DNA from: an uncultured Lachnospiraceae bacterium | GTDB lineage: Bacteria; Bacillota; Clostridia; Lachnospirales; Lachnospiraceae | DNA length: 62,198 nt | Assembly: GCA_947177165.1 (NCBI GenBank) | Contig: CAMWTP010000033.1 | Coordinates: 1 to 62,198, forward strand | Reading direction: 5' to 3' | In this document: one piece after another, positions 9,137 to 17,182 of the stretch | How the letters are laid out: every line of letters begins with the position of its first letter | How positions within the stretch are numbered: the stretch's first letter is position 1 | Notes under the pieces: model-generated | Told to the model about the DNA's origin: nothing | The model's input: only the letters and a program-made list of their open reading frames with translations | Database searches by the model: none | Program-made: the position numbers and the translations under genes

Positions 9137-9213
9137 GCATCAGTTTTTCCGATACCCTGGCTGACAGAATCGCTTCCGACCGTAAAATGTTTGGGGTATC
9201 GTCTGGCTGATGC
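9137..9213 (-). promoter_or_regulatory. Inverted-repeat leader of the ABC/two-component operon
   Basis: GCATCAG (9137-9143) and GATACC (9151-9156) pair with GGTATC and CTGATGC (9207-9213), giving a two-part stem in the untranslated leader. A TATAAT on the minus strand at 9239-9234 is a candidate -10 element, but no good -35 is visible. The repeat could act as an operator or an mRNA structure. Confidence 0.4.
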
Positions 9214-9280
9214 TGTTTTTGTTTTTCAGGATCATTATACGAAACTGGAGAAAAAAACGAATGAGTAAATCAGGCAAAAA

Positions 9281-10165
9281 TTAAGGACTGTTCAGGCGCG
9301 CAGCTTTTCTGTACAGAAGCGGTGGTTTGTGGTATTTTTGCTGAAAGGCCCTTGTGAAGTAGGACTGGTTGTGAAAACCGCAGTTTTGCATAATGTCAAT
9401 CACTTTACAGTCCGTCTCCGACAGCTGCTTTGCCGCCAGCTCCAGGCGGTAGTTCACCAGATAGGCGTTGAAGCTCATGCCTGTAAATTCTTTAAATAAT
9501 TTCATAAAATGGCTTTCCGAAAAGCCGCACTCCTCAGCCGCCCTTTTGATGGTAATATTGCGGTCGTAAAATTTCTGGACATAGTAGAGCGCGTTTTTCA
9601 GCCGGCTGTAGGAAAGCTGCGGCTGGCTGTTGTCATTGGTGGCCGCAGTACTGCACTGGTTCATGTGGTGGAGCAGAAAAAAGAGACTGGATTTAATCAG
9701 CAGTTCGTAGGTGGTATAGCTCTCTTTCCGGTGTGCCAGCATGGACTGGATGCAGGGCGTTACAGTCTGGTTAAAAGGGGAGCCGGCGGGACAAAAGCAC
9801 TCCATCGTCTTCTCGCCATTCAAAAAAGGAAGGACATATTTGTCATAGCAGAGATCATTTTCAGAGCCTTGGAAAAGAGAGGGATGAAACATGATGTTAA
9901 AGTATTCTCCGCCCTGCAGATTTCCCTGCTCTATGGAGTGTACAGCGTGGGGGAGAATCACGATCAGATCGTTTGCGCAGAGTGTGTGCGCCTGTCCCCA
10001 CAGAGTGACCTGTATCTGCCCTTTGGCACAGTAGATGAACTCAAAATCATCATGCCAGTGCAGTGGAAAAGAAGGAATCCACTCGGGGATGCGCCCCATG
10101 TAGACACTGTAGGGAAAGGTGATGATGCCGTGAAGCTTTGTCTCGTGTATTGGTGCAGGTTCCAT
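9281..10165 (-). CDS. AraC-family transcriptional regulator
   Basis: 294 residues: an N-terminal cupin-like sensing domain (HWHDDFEFIYCAKGQIQV) and a C-terminal double HTH (ITIKRAAEECGFSESHFMKLFKE; IDIMQNCGFHNQSYFTRAFQQ). Translation is placed at the ATG at 10165 because AAGGAGGA lies 7 bases upstream. The longer in-frame extension runs through a duplicated non-coding repeat. It is divergent from the MATE transporter at 10570, and direct repeats in the shared intergenic region are plausible binding sites. Likely controls the transporter, with ligand unknown. Confidence 0.92.
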   Translation of the reverse strand: MEPAPIHETKLHGIITFPYSVYMGRIPEWIPSFPLHWHDDFEFIYCAKGQIQVTLWGQAHTLCANDLIVILPHAVHSIEQGNLQGGEYFNIMFHPSLFQGSENDLCYDKYVLPFLNGEKTMECFCPAGSPFNQTVTPCIQSMLAHRKESYTTYELLIKSSLFFLLHHMNQCSTAATNDNSQPQLSYSRLKNALYYVQKFYDRNITIKRAAEECGFSESHFMKLFKEFTGMSFNAYLVNYRLELAAKQLSETDCKVIDIMQNCGFHNQSYFTRAFQQKYHKPPLLYRKAARLNSP

Positions 10166-10180
10166 GAAATTCCTCCTTGT

Positions 10181-10316
10181 CTGGTGTGCATCCTTCCTTT
10201 GGCACAAAGTTTGCGCAAACTGCGCCGGATAGTTGGCATAAAGCATATCTGGTGTGCATCCTTTCTTTGACACAAAGTTTCCGAAAACTGTGCCGGATAG
10301 TTGGCATAAAGCATAT
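10181..10316. repeat. Tandem duplication of a 68-bp intergenic unit
   Basis: 10181-10248 and 10249-10316 are adjacent copies, both starting CTGGTGTGCATCC and ending GCATAT, with about five mismatches. The first copy contains the perfect palindrome AGTTTGCGCAAACT and the second a broken version of it. The unit is not a multiple of three and lies in the 5' leader of the AraC gene. Confidence 0.9.
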
Positions 10317-10332
10317 TAAGCAGTCACAAAAA

Positions 10333-10394
10333 TAGGATTATGTCAAAAAAGTAGGATTATATTGCAAGAATTATAGCATGAATAAGAGTACAAT
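10333..10394 (+). promoter_or_regulatory. Probable AraC-activated promoter of the MATE gene
   Basis: TAGGATTAT occurs twice as a direct repeat (10333-10341 and 10352-10360, period 19). A TACAAT -10 lies at 10389-10394 with no recognisable -35. Direct half-sites about two helical turns apart next to a missing -35 are typical of AraC-type activation. Confidence 0.5.
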
Positions 10395-10429
10395 ACAAGT
10401 ATAGGTGGAACAAAACCACTGAAACAATA

Positions 10430-10485
10430 TATGTGCCGGGCCGATACAATCTTTCGCTTTTTCAATGGATCGGTCTGTGCACATA
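10430..10485 (+). other. Structured 5' leader upstream of the MATE gene
   Basis: TATGTGC/GGCCGAT (10430-10446) can pair with ATCGGTC/GCACATA (10469-10485). A smaller GTGG/CCAC hairpin precedes it near 10405-10420. I do not recognise a known riboswitch consensus. With the inferred transcription start near 10401, the leader would be about 170 bases. Confidence 0.45.
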
Positions 10486-10569
10486 GTTTGGATTCGGAGA
10501 ATCAGTGGAGCATCCTGCGCAAGTTGTTTTCCTTATTTTCGGACAAAAGAATGGGGGGGTGTATCTTTT

Positions 10570-11880
10570 ATGAAACCATTTATGAAATTATATATACCGA
10601 TTGCTCTTGAGACGTTATTTACGATGCTGGCAGGAATGGTAGACACGATCATGCTCTCCACGGTGGGGGACAATGCGGTCGGCGCAGTGGGGACGGCAAA
10701 CACGTATATCGGCGTCTTCATCATCATGTTTCATGTCGTGTCGTCGGGAATGATTGCGGTGATGACGCAGTATATCGGAGCAAAGCGCGTTGGCGTTGCC
10801 TATCAGGCAAGACAGCTGGGGACAGTCTTTAACGCTGCGATTGGCGTAGTGCTCGCTGTGTTCCTGTTTGCCTTTTCAGAGAGGATTCTGGAGATTGTGG
10901 GCGTGGCACCGCTTTTGATGGGTTATGCAAAGACGTATCTTAGAATCGTGGGCGGCGCCTGTTTTCTGAATGCCCTGATTCCGATATTTTCCAGCTACCT
11001 GCGGGCTTTCGGACATACGAAACAGCCGCTGGCTGCCACGGTGATTGCAAATATCGTGAATCTATGTCTGAATGCAGTCTTTTTGTTTGTATTTCACAGC
11101 GGCGTGGCGGGTGTTGCGGCAGCGACAGTGATATCAAGGTTTTTGAATCTTGTGATTGTGATGACGGCCTCTAAGATTCTGGTTAAGGCCCATGAGGATA
11201 AGGAGCGGTTAAAAAATACAGAGGTCTTTGCCCAGATTATCAAGGTAGGGCTTCCCTCCGCGCTGGAAACGGCACTTTATAATGTGGCGATGACGCTGAC
11301 AATCCGTTTCCTGAATCAGATGGACGAATCCGGGTTTAATGTGACAGCGAGGGCGTATGCGGCGCAGATCGCAAACTTTTCTTACTGCGCTGGCGCGGCA
11401 CTGGCGCAGGCAAACGCCATCATGACAGGCTGGCGGATCGGGGAGCGGGATTTTGAGGCGTGCGACCGGGGAACGAAGAAAGCGGCGTGCATCGGAATCT
11501 GTGTGGCTGCAGGGCTGGAGACTGCATTTGTCCTTAGCTCGGGTTATCTGATCCGGCTGTTCACAGATGATGTGGAGATGATCGCTCTGGTGAGAACGCT
11601 CATGACGATCGATATTGCGCTCGAGATAGGGCGCGTGACGAATCTGGTGTTCGGGCAGGCGTTAAAGACCAGCGGAGATGCGCTGTTTACCACGATAATC
11701 GGCGTGATATTTATGTATATCTGCATGGTGGGCGGCACGTGGTTTTTTGGGATTCATCTGAATCTCCTGGCGGTGGGTGCGTACATAGGGCTTGCAAGCG
11801 ATGAGTGCGTGCGCGCGGTGTTTATGTTTCTGCGGTGGCAGTCGGGGAAGTGGCGGACGAAAGGTTTTATCAAGGCTTGA
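10570..11880 (+). CDS. MATE-family multidrug/cation efflux transporter
   Basis: 436 residues in about twelve hydrophobic segments arranged as two homologous bundles. The first begins IPIALETLFTMLAGMVDTIM and the second LPSALETALYNVAMTLTIRF, the duplicated MatE signature. It exports drugs or cations using an ion gradient. The ATG at 10570 is used because a GGGGGGG stretch precedes it at suitable distance. An upstream in-frame start would lie within the leader hairpin. Regulated from the divergent AraC gene and by a long structured leader (inference). Confidence 0.93.
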   Translation: MKPFMKLYIPIALETLFTMLAGMVDTIMLSTVGDNAVGAVGTANTYIGVFIIMFHVVSSGMIAVMTQYIGAKRVGVAYQARQLGTVFNAAIGVVLAVFLFAFSERILEIVGVAPLLMGYAKTYLRIVGGACFLNALIPIFSSYLRAFGHTKQPLAATVIANIVNLCLNAVFLFVFHSGVAGVAAATVISRFLNLVIVMTASKILVKAHEDKERLKNTEVFAQIIKVGLPSALETALYNVAMTLTIRFLNQMDESGFNVTARAYAAQIANFSYCAGAALAQANAIMTGWRIGERDFEACDRGTKKAACIGICVAAGLETAFVLSSGYLIRLFTDDVEMIALVRTLMTIDIALEIGRVTNLVFGQALKTSGDALFTTIIGVIFMYICMVGGTWFFGIHLNLLAVGAYIGLASDECVRAVFMFLRWQSGKWRTKGFIKA

Positions 11881-11902
11881 CGAAGGTTTTCTTTTCATAT
11901 TC

Positions 11903-12238
11903 ATGGGGTTGTGGCCGTGGGGCTATGTTGTTCCGATTAGAGATGAGAATGCGATTGTTCCGGGTATATCTGTCTCTGATATTGATTTATATTATATTAC
12001 TGCACAGCAGGTGAAAGCGGCATCTGATTTTCTAAATGCCTTGGATGATGATACCTTAAAAAGGATGTATGATTTTAAGGCGATGCGGGAAAACAAAGTA
12101 TATCCGCTTTTTGGGAATGAACCGGATACAGACGCGGAATGCCTTTATGAGAACATACATTCTTGTCTGATGGGGATAAGGGATTATTTTATACAGGCTG
12201 CAGAGAATGGTTATGGTATTGTTTTCTGGCTTGTATAA
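11903..12238 (+). pseudogene. Remnant related to DUF1877 (YfbM-like) proteins
   Basis: The open frame encodes a C-terminal region with TAQQVKAASDFLNAL, KVYPLF and YFIQAAENGYGIVFWLV, resembling the end of DUF1877 domains. The usual N-terminus is missing. The ATG at 11903 has no ribosome binding site and the frame starts just 22 bases after the MATE stop. Probably a 5'-truncated gene. A divergent intact small protein cannot be excluded. Confidence 0.5.
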
Positions 12239-12267
12239 GTATGATCATTATAACATTTCCTGTTTTT

Positions 12268-12335
12268 CGCACCCGAAATCATGGAGAATGACACATTTTA
12301 GATTATTCTCCGTGATTTCGGGTGCGTTTGTTATT
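12268..12335 (+). terminator. Long hairpin terminator
   Basis: A stem of about 22 bp: CGCACCCGAAATCA-TGGAGAAT (12268-12289) pairs with ATTCTCC-G-TGATTTCGGGTGCG (to 12326), then TTTGTTATT. It is far longer than needed for termination. It ends the MATE/remnant transcript and marks the border of the AT-rich segment. Confidence 0.75.
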
Positions 12336-12469
12336 GAAATGTACTACCCTATGCCATTTGCATAATCTCGGTAGAAACTGAAAATAGAAAAATCGTTAGA
12401 ACAATAAGAAATATGAGGCGTGGTGGTTGCTATGCCCTGTATTTTATGGTGGTGAATGGAGTGTGGAAG

Positions 12470-12478
12470 TGGTATAAT
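12470..12478 (+). promoter_or_regulatory. Extended -10 promoter of the methyltransferase gene
   Basis: TGGTATAAT is a perfect extended -10 element. The -35 region (TGGTGA, 12450-12455) is poor. It supports translation from the ATG at 12516 and rules out starts upstream of about 12485. Confidence 0.6.
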
Positions 12479-12515
12479 GAAAGAAAAATTAAGGGTTTAT
12501 GAAGGTAGAATAATT

Positions 12516-13205
12516 ATGAATGATATAAACACGATAGAAGATTTATATAGTATGCTTGACAGGTATACTGAAGGAGTAGATTGGGATACTTTTTATACGA
12601 AAAGGGACAAGCCCGCTCCTTTTTTGAAGTATTATAAGCTGCCAGATAAGTGTGTTGTTAATTTTATAAAGGAGCACAATATTAGAAGTGCTTGTGAATT
12701 TGGTTGCGGTGAGGGACGAAACGCAATTTATTTGGCTAAAAATAATATTGATACAGAAGCTTATGATTTATCAGAAACCGCAATAGAAAATGCAAAAAGA
12801 AGTGCAAGGGAAAGCAAGGCAGAGAAAGTGGTTTTTAAGTCAGGAAATATATTTGCATTGGACTTAAGGAATAAAAAATTTGAATTGGTAATAGATAGTG
12901 GTATTTTCCATCATTTGTCACCACACAGACGATTGCAGTACAGAGATATTGTATCAAGTATATTAGCAGAAAATGGATATTTCATTTTGTTATGTTTTGC
13001 GGCGGGGGAAGATGGGGCAGACGAAGTAGGCGATTATGAGTTTTATAAGAGTAAACAAACAGGAGTTGCATTTACTGAGGAAAGATTGAAAATATTTTGG
13101 GGAGAAAAATTTGATTTTGTAGAATTGCGAAAGGGAGAGAATATTGTAGAACCCCAGATGTGGGAAAGTGAATATTTGTATATATGTGTGTTAAAAAAGA
13201 AATAA
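12516..13205 (+). CDS. Class I SAM-dependent methyltransferase
   Basis: 229 residues with a Rossmann methyltransferase core: motif I CEFGCGEGRNAIYLAKN, acidic motif II TEAYDLSETAIENAK, and FELVIDSGIFHHL as motif IV. It transfers a methyl group from SAM to an unknown substrate. Motif spacing is like TehB/UbiE-type small-molecule methyltransferases. The start at 12516 follows AAGGT and lies downstream of an extended -10. The sequence is visibly richer in A and T than the flanking operons, as are the next three genes, suggesting a different origin. Confidence 0.85.
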   Translation: MNDINTIEDLYSMLDRYTEGVDWDTFYTKRDKPAPFLKYYKLPDKCVVNFIKEHNIRSACEFGCGEGRNAIYLAKNNIDTEAYDLSETAIENAKRSARESKAEKVVFKSGNIFALDLRNKKFELVIDSGIFHHLSPHRRLQYRDIVSSILAENGYFILLCFAAGEDGADEVGDYEFYKSKQTGVAFTEERLKIFWGEKFDFVELRKGENIVEPQMWESEYLYICVLKKK

Positions 13206-13535
13206 TTAAAATTCGAGCTATCGGAGAAAAAAAGCCGTTAGGGAATAATTTTCTTAACCTGTTGGAAAAAATGAAATTTATAAAATGCCCATTGGAGAAT
13301 GGGAGTGTGATGTGAATATTTGTAAAGCAGGATATTCAACGATAAATGATGTAATTGAAGTAAAAATGGGTGTGTATTTGCATAAGACTTAAACAAATAT
13401 AATTAAGAATAGCAAAAGACACGCCGGATTATACTCTGAACTAAAAGCACGAGAAGAAAACATAGATGAAATAAATGAAAAACTGTTAGAGTTCTATTGA
13501 GGTTTATACAAACTGGAAAAAAGGGAGGCATTATT
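13206..13535 (+). other. Gene-poor stretch with short coding remnants
   Basis: No intact gene. Two pieces look like former coding sequence: a frame reading IYKMPIGEWECDVN and AGYSTINDVIEVKMGVYL, ending in TAA near 13390, and a frame reading GLYSELKAREEN ending at the TGA at 13498-13500. Neither has a start. I could not assign a family. Confidence 0.35.
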
Positions 13536-14102
13536 GTGACGAAAGTATATTTCGTTCGTCATGCAGAGCCAAATTATAACAATCATAATGACGCTCTTCG
13601 AGAATTATCTTCAAAAGGAATGGAAGATAGAAAATTGGTTACTAAATTTCTAGTAGATAAGCATATTGATGTTGTTTTATCAAGTCCATATAAAAGAGCA
13701 GTAGATACAGTTAAAGATTTTGCAGATAGTTATGGTATAGAAATTGATATTGTATATGATTTTAGGGAAAGAAAAGTAGAAAGTGGCTGGATTGAATATT
13801 TTGCGTTATTTACAAAAATGCAATGGGATGATTTTACATACAAATTGTCAGATGGAGAATGCCTTCAAGAAGTTCAAAGGAGAAATATGTCAGCATTGCA
13901 GCAGGTATTAAATAAGTATGCAGGAAAGAATATTGTAGTAGGAAGTCATGGAACTGCTTTAAGTACGATTATTAATTATTATGACCATTCTTTCGGGTAT
14001 AACGATTTTGAAAGAATCAAAAACGTTATGCCGTGGATTGTGGAGTTTGTTTTTGATGAAGATGCAAAATGTATAATGATTAAGGAGCATGATTTATACT
14101 GA
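13536..14102 (+). CDS. Histidine phosphatase (phosphoglycerate mutase-like)
   Basis: 188 residues of the branch-1 histidine phosphatase fold. The RHG-like catalytic motif is FVRHAEPNYNN at the extreme N-terminus, with LSSPYKRAVDTVKDF and the second histidine in VVGSHGTALST. The substrate is unknown. Members range from phosphoglycerate mutase to alpha-ribazole or generic phosphatases. A GTG start at 13536 is chosen because GGGAGG lies 7 bases upstream and the motif should be near the N-terminus. Part of the AT-rich segment. Confidence 0.88.
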   Translation: MTKVYFVRHAEPNYNNHNDALRELSSKGMEDRKLVTKFLVDKHIDVVLSSPYKRAVDTVKDFADSYGIEIDIVYDFRERKVESGWIEYFALFTKMQWDDFTYKLSDGECLQEVQRRNMSALQQVLNKYAGKNIVVGSHGTALSTIINYYDHSFGYNDFERIKNVMPWIVEFVFDEDAKCIMIKEHDLY

Positions 14103-14433
14103 CGAAGTCACATTTTTCGGGATGTTTGTCTTTTTTTCGTCGGTGGTTGTTGTGGATAAAACAATTCGTGAAGCGATACTAAAAGATATAACAGCAAAAG
14201 ATTATTCGGTTATTGGCATTACCATGACCTGTTCAGAGGAAACTTTGCGTGAACGTCATAAAAAGCGAGGAGATGCAAATGAATGTTCTTTTTTCTGGCT
14301 GCATTTAAAACCATACGAAGGCGATTATGTTATCAATACAGACAATAAAAGTGTTCAGCAAATAGTTGATGAAATGAAAGCTATTATAGATAGTGAGGGA
14401 AATGAATCGTGGAGTTTAAAACAAATGATTTAA
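14089..14433 (+). pseudogene. C-terminal remnant of a small P-loop kinase
   Basis: The frame contains VIGITMTCSEETLRERHKKRGD and a C-terminal YEGDYVINTDNKSVQQIVDEM, the second half of NMP- or shikimate-kinase-like proteins. No Walker A loop is present: the first 25 residues are a hydrophobic stretch unrelated to the family. It overlaps the phosphatase gene by 14 bases and runs into the acetyltransferase start. Most likely a gene that lost its 5' half. Any activity is doubtful. Confidence 0.6.
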
Positions 14434-14924
14434 TACTGCGGATTGTGACTGAAAACGACATTAAGGAGATTGCAAGAATGTGGGAATACCCACATGAAAC
14501 AACGATAGATAAGGCATACGAAGCGTTAAAATACATGGAAGATACTCATAGTAAGAATCAACAGAAATCAATTTGCCATTTATGTTTAGGCGTTTTTCAA
14601 AAGAAAGAACCAAATGTGATAATAGGCTGGTGCGGATTAGACGGAGAAGCCGAAATAGGAAAAACAGTTCTTTTTTATATGATTGATGAAAAATACCGAA
14701 ATCAAGGTTATGCTACGCAATGCGCTATGGAATTGATAAATTATGCGTTTGAGGAGATGGAATATGACATAATCTATGGAGGATGTGCAAAGAGCAATGT
14801 AGAATCATATAGAGTAATGCAAAAGGCTGGAATGGTTCAAAATTCCTTTTATGAAAATGGGGATTATATTTTCTCGATTGATAGAGAAGCATTTTTAAAT
14901 TCTAAAAGTTACCAGAAAAGATAG
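14409..14924 (+). CDS. GNAT-family N-acetyltransferase
   Basis: 171 residues matching the RimJ/RimL-like Acetyltransf_3 pattern: LILRIVTENDIKEIARMW near the start, IDEKYRNQGYATQCAMEL as the acetyl-CoA binding motif A, and AKSNVESYRVMQKAGM near the C-terminus. It acetylates an amine on an unknown substrate. GTG start at 14409 with GAGGGA upstream. It overlaps the kinase remnant by 25 bases. Final gene of the AT-rich segment. Confidence 0.88.
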   Translation: MEFKTNDLILRIVTENDIKEIARMWEYPHETTIDKAYEALKYMEDTHSKNQQKSICHLCLGVFQKKEPNVIIGWCGLDGEAEIGKTVLFYMIDEKYRNQGYATQCAMELINYAFEEMEYDIIYGGCAKSNVESYRVMQKAGMVQNSFYENGDYIFSIDREAFLNSKSYQKR

Positions 14925-14978
14925 AGCCTGGGGAAAGAAAAACGGCATCGATTTCTTTTGAAAATTATGTTCACCTAA

Positions 14979-15015
14979 ATAACAGTGAAAAGCGGGCGCT
15001 GCTTTTCACTGTTAT
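14979..15015. terminator. Bidirectional terminator between converging genes
   Basis: Perfect 15-bp stem ATAACAGTGAAAAGC / GCTTTTCACTGTTAT with a 7-base loop. It separates the acetyltransferase (+) from the GGADGPT protein gene (-). Confidence 0.85.
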
Positions 15016-15030
15016 TTACGAAATGCTTTC

Positions 15031-15687
15031 CTAACGACTGCTTAACATCGTCACCAGAGAGGAGTATCGCTGGGTTTTGTCTTGAATATCTTGCTCGGAT
15101 ACTCCATAGTACAGATACAAATCGTCGGATATTTTTTTCAGTTTTTTCATTGTGCTCCGATCGCCGGAAGAGGACATTCCTAAGATTGTGTCCCACACAA
15201 AATCTACAGCCATTTCGAGATGCCCATTTCCGACGCTGATTTCATAGAGATGGAAGTCCATGGGCATTTCAGATTCGGGGACTTTGGCGGCGGTCTCGCT
15301 GCGAAGCTGGAGCTGGCGGTATAGTTTCTTTGCGGATTCTTCATCAAACACATCAGAAGCGGTAATTTCGTCGAAACCGCTCAACAATTCTGGCTTATAC
15401 ATGAAAATCAACGACTCTTTTGCACTCGCATACTGGCGTAGATATGTTTTCTGCGTTTTGGGGATTTCGGCTGCGTGGTAGTGTGCGGCTGCGTAGGCGG
15501 CAACCTCCTGAACCGTGTGTGGATTCGCAGCAATTCTTTTTTCTGCCCGTCTGCGTCTGCGCTGATACAGGAGCTGTCTGACGCCATTTTTCAATGTCTT
15601 CTTTTTGGTGTGGCCAGCTAGAAAGACACTTGTCGGTCCGTCAGCGCCGCCGATGATTGTAACTGCTTTTGCCTGCTTTTGTTTCAT
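15031..15687 (-). CDS. Uncharacterised protein with N-terminal GGADGPT motif
   Basis: 218 residues. The N-terminus reads VTIIGGADGPTSVFLAG, very like the GGADGPT signature of sodium-pump decarboxylase beta subunits (OadB/GcdB), but the protein is soluble and has none of their membrane segments. A basic stretch (QRRRRRAEKR) follows, then a mostly helical region. No enzyme family is recognised. AAGGAGAA lies upstream of the ATG at 15687. The only neighbour on its strand is far away, so it is probably monocistronic. Confidence 0.8.
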   Translation of the reverse strand: MKQKQAKAVTIIGGADGPTSVFLAGHTKKKTLKNGVRQLLYQRRRRRAEKRIAANPHTVQEVAAYAAAHYHAAEIPKTQKTYLRQYASAKESLIFMYKPELLSGFDEITASDVFDEESAKKLYRQLQLRSETAAKVPESEMPMDFHLYEISVGNGHLEMAVDFVWDTILGMSSSGDRSTMKKLKKISDDLYLYYGVSEQDIQDKTQRYSSLVTMLSSR

Positions 15688-15880
15688 GTCAGGTTTTCTC
15701 CTTTTAGAATGATATATCTTTAAATCTTCTTATTTTGCTTTGTCAAAATCATACCACAAATTCTCTCATTAGACTACATGAATATCTATCAAATTCACTC
15801 TGGGAATTTTTAGGGTGATTCACAGATTGATGAAAGGAAGCGAATTCTGGAATAGTAACTTCTTAGGTTTCCTAAAATGC

Positions 15881-15909
15881 TTGCATTCTGCTGTGCAATG
15901 TGTTATAGT
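15881..15909 (+). promoter_or_regulatory. Promoter and probable operator of the GntR/ABC operon
   Basis: TTGCAT (15881-15886), 17-bp spacer, TATAGT (15904-15909). GTTAT at 15902-15906 and ATAAC downstream frame an imperfect inverted repeat over the start site, fitting autoregulation by the YtrA-type repressor. TTAGG-TTT-CCTAA lies just upstream of the -35. Confidence 0.65.
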
Positions 15910-15945
15910 GTTATACATAATAGCATAACAGTTAGGAGGGTGATT

Positions 15946-16329
15946 GTGAAACTCATTATTTCTAATATTTCGGGCATTCCTATCTATGAGCAGATCAAGC
16001 AGCAGGTGAAAGCGGCCATTATGTCTGGGGATTTGCAGGAAGACGAGACGCTTCCGTCTCTGCGGACGCTTGCAAAGGACTTGAAGATCAGTGTTCTGAC
16101 CGTGACGCGGGCCTATACGGAGCTGGAGGAGGAAGGCTTTGTAAAGAACATTCAGGGGAGAGGCTGTTATGTTCTGGGGCGGGGGTCAGAACTTTTGCGG
16201 GAGCAGCTGATCTGCAAAATTGAAAACAACTTAACCGAAGCGATCAGTGCCGCGCGAGTGGCAAATCTCTCCAGGGAGGAGCTGCATCGGATTCTGGACA
16301 TTCTAATGGAGGAAAAAGCAGATGAATAA
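15946..16329 (+). CDS. GntR-family regulator, YtrA subfamily
   Basis: 127 residues: a winged HTH (IPIYEQIKQQVKAAIMSGDL, LPSLRTLAKDLKISVLTVTR, YTELEEEGFVKNIQGRGCYV) and a short helical C-terminal dimerisation tail typical of YtrA. GTG start at 15946 with AGGAGG six bases upstream. A longer ATG start would lie before the transcription start. It overlaps the ABC ATPase gene by 8 bases and most likely represses its own operon until a cell-wall or other signal arrives (inference from the subfamily). Confidence 0.92.
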   Translation: MKLIISNISGIPIYEQIKQQVKAAIMSGDLQEDETLPSLRTLAKDLKISVLTVTRAYTELEEEGFVKNIQGRGCYVLGRGSELLREQLICKIENNLTEAISAARVANLSREELHRILDILMEEKADE

Positions 16330-17182
16330 TTATTTGGAAGTGAAAAACCTGTCAAAGTCCTTTGACAATTTCTGTCTGCGCGATATCACTTTTACGCTGC
16401 CAAAAGGATATATCATGGGACTGATTGGACCGAATGGTTCCGGAAAAACAACGACCGTCAAACTCATATTAAATATGCTCAAACGCACCAGCGGCGAGGT
16501 CAGGATTTTGGGCTTGGACAATATTGCAAAGGAACAGGAAGTAAAGAAATGTGTTGGTGTTGTTTTTGACTCCAACTATTTCAGTGATGACTGGAAAGTG
16601 CGGCAGGTTGAAAAGTCTGTATCAGTTTTCTATGAGAACTGGAACACACAGAGATTTTCTGAATTGCTGGATCGGTTTCAGATTTCGCCTGCCAAAAAGG
16701 TAAAAGAACTTTCCAAAGGGATGCAGATGAAGCTGATGCTCGCCTGCGCTTTTTCGTACGACGCAAAATTATTGATTCTGGATGAACCAACCAGCGGTCT
16801 TGACCCTGTTTCGCGGGATGAGCTTCTTCATATTCTGGCGGAATATATTGAGGACGGCGAGCACAGCGTTCTGTTTTCCACGCATATTACCGGGGATTTG
16901 GAGCGCGCGGCGGATTTTATCACTTATATCCGTTATGGGGAACTCTTTTTCAGCGGCGGCAAAGATGAATTTGTAGATGGTTTCCGGATTGTCAGGGGAG
17001 GGCGTGAGGAATTTACGGAGGAGCTGAGGGAGAAGATGCTTGGCAGCAGAGCGTTCCCGACAGGGTTCGAAGCGCTTGTGAAAACGGAGGATTTGCGGCA
17101 GTTTGCGCACTTGTCCGTGGAACCGGCAGCGATTGATGACATTGTGGTATTTACCAGCAGGGGAGGTGAACAGTATGCGTAA
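16322..17182 (+). CDS. ABC transporter ATP-binding protein, YtrB-like
   Basis: 286 residues with Walker A GPNGSGKTT, signature LSKGMQMK, Walker B LLILDEPTSGLDP and switch FSTHI. The C-terminal 70 residues are a regulatory extension common in YtrB/CcmA-like exporters. The start ATG overlaps the GntR gene and the end overlaps the permease start by 8 bases, so the three are translationally coupled. Confidence 0.93.
   Translation: MNNYLEVKNLSKSFDNFCLRDITFTLPKGYIMGLIGPNGSGKTTTVKLILNMLKRTSGEVRILGLDNIAKEQEVKKCVGVVFDSNYFSDDWKVRQVEKSVSVFYENWNTQRFSELLDRFQISPAKKVKELSKGMQMKLMLACAFSYDAKLLILDEPTSGLDPVSRDELLHILAEYIEDGEHSVLFSTHITGDLERAADFITYIRYGELFFSGGKDEFVDGFRIVRGGREEFTEELREKMLGSRAFPTGFEALVKTEDLRQFAHLSVEPAAIDDIVVFTSRGGEQYA

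Noticed and set aside
10166..10314. Reading frames through the tandem repeats upstream of the AraC gene
   Set aside because: The 68-bp unit is not a multiple of three and the frames change between copies. The strong ribosome binding site is at 10165.
10430..10485. Known riboswitch (guanidine, yjdF or T-box) before the MATE gene
   Set aside because: A stem is present but none of the conserved sequence blocks of these classes could be recognised.
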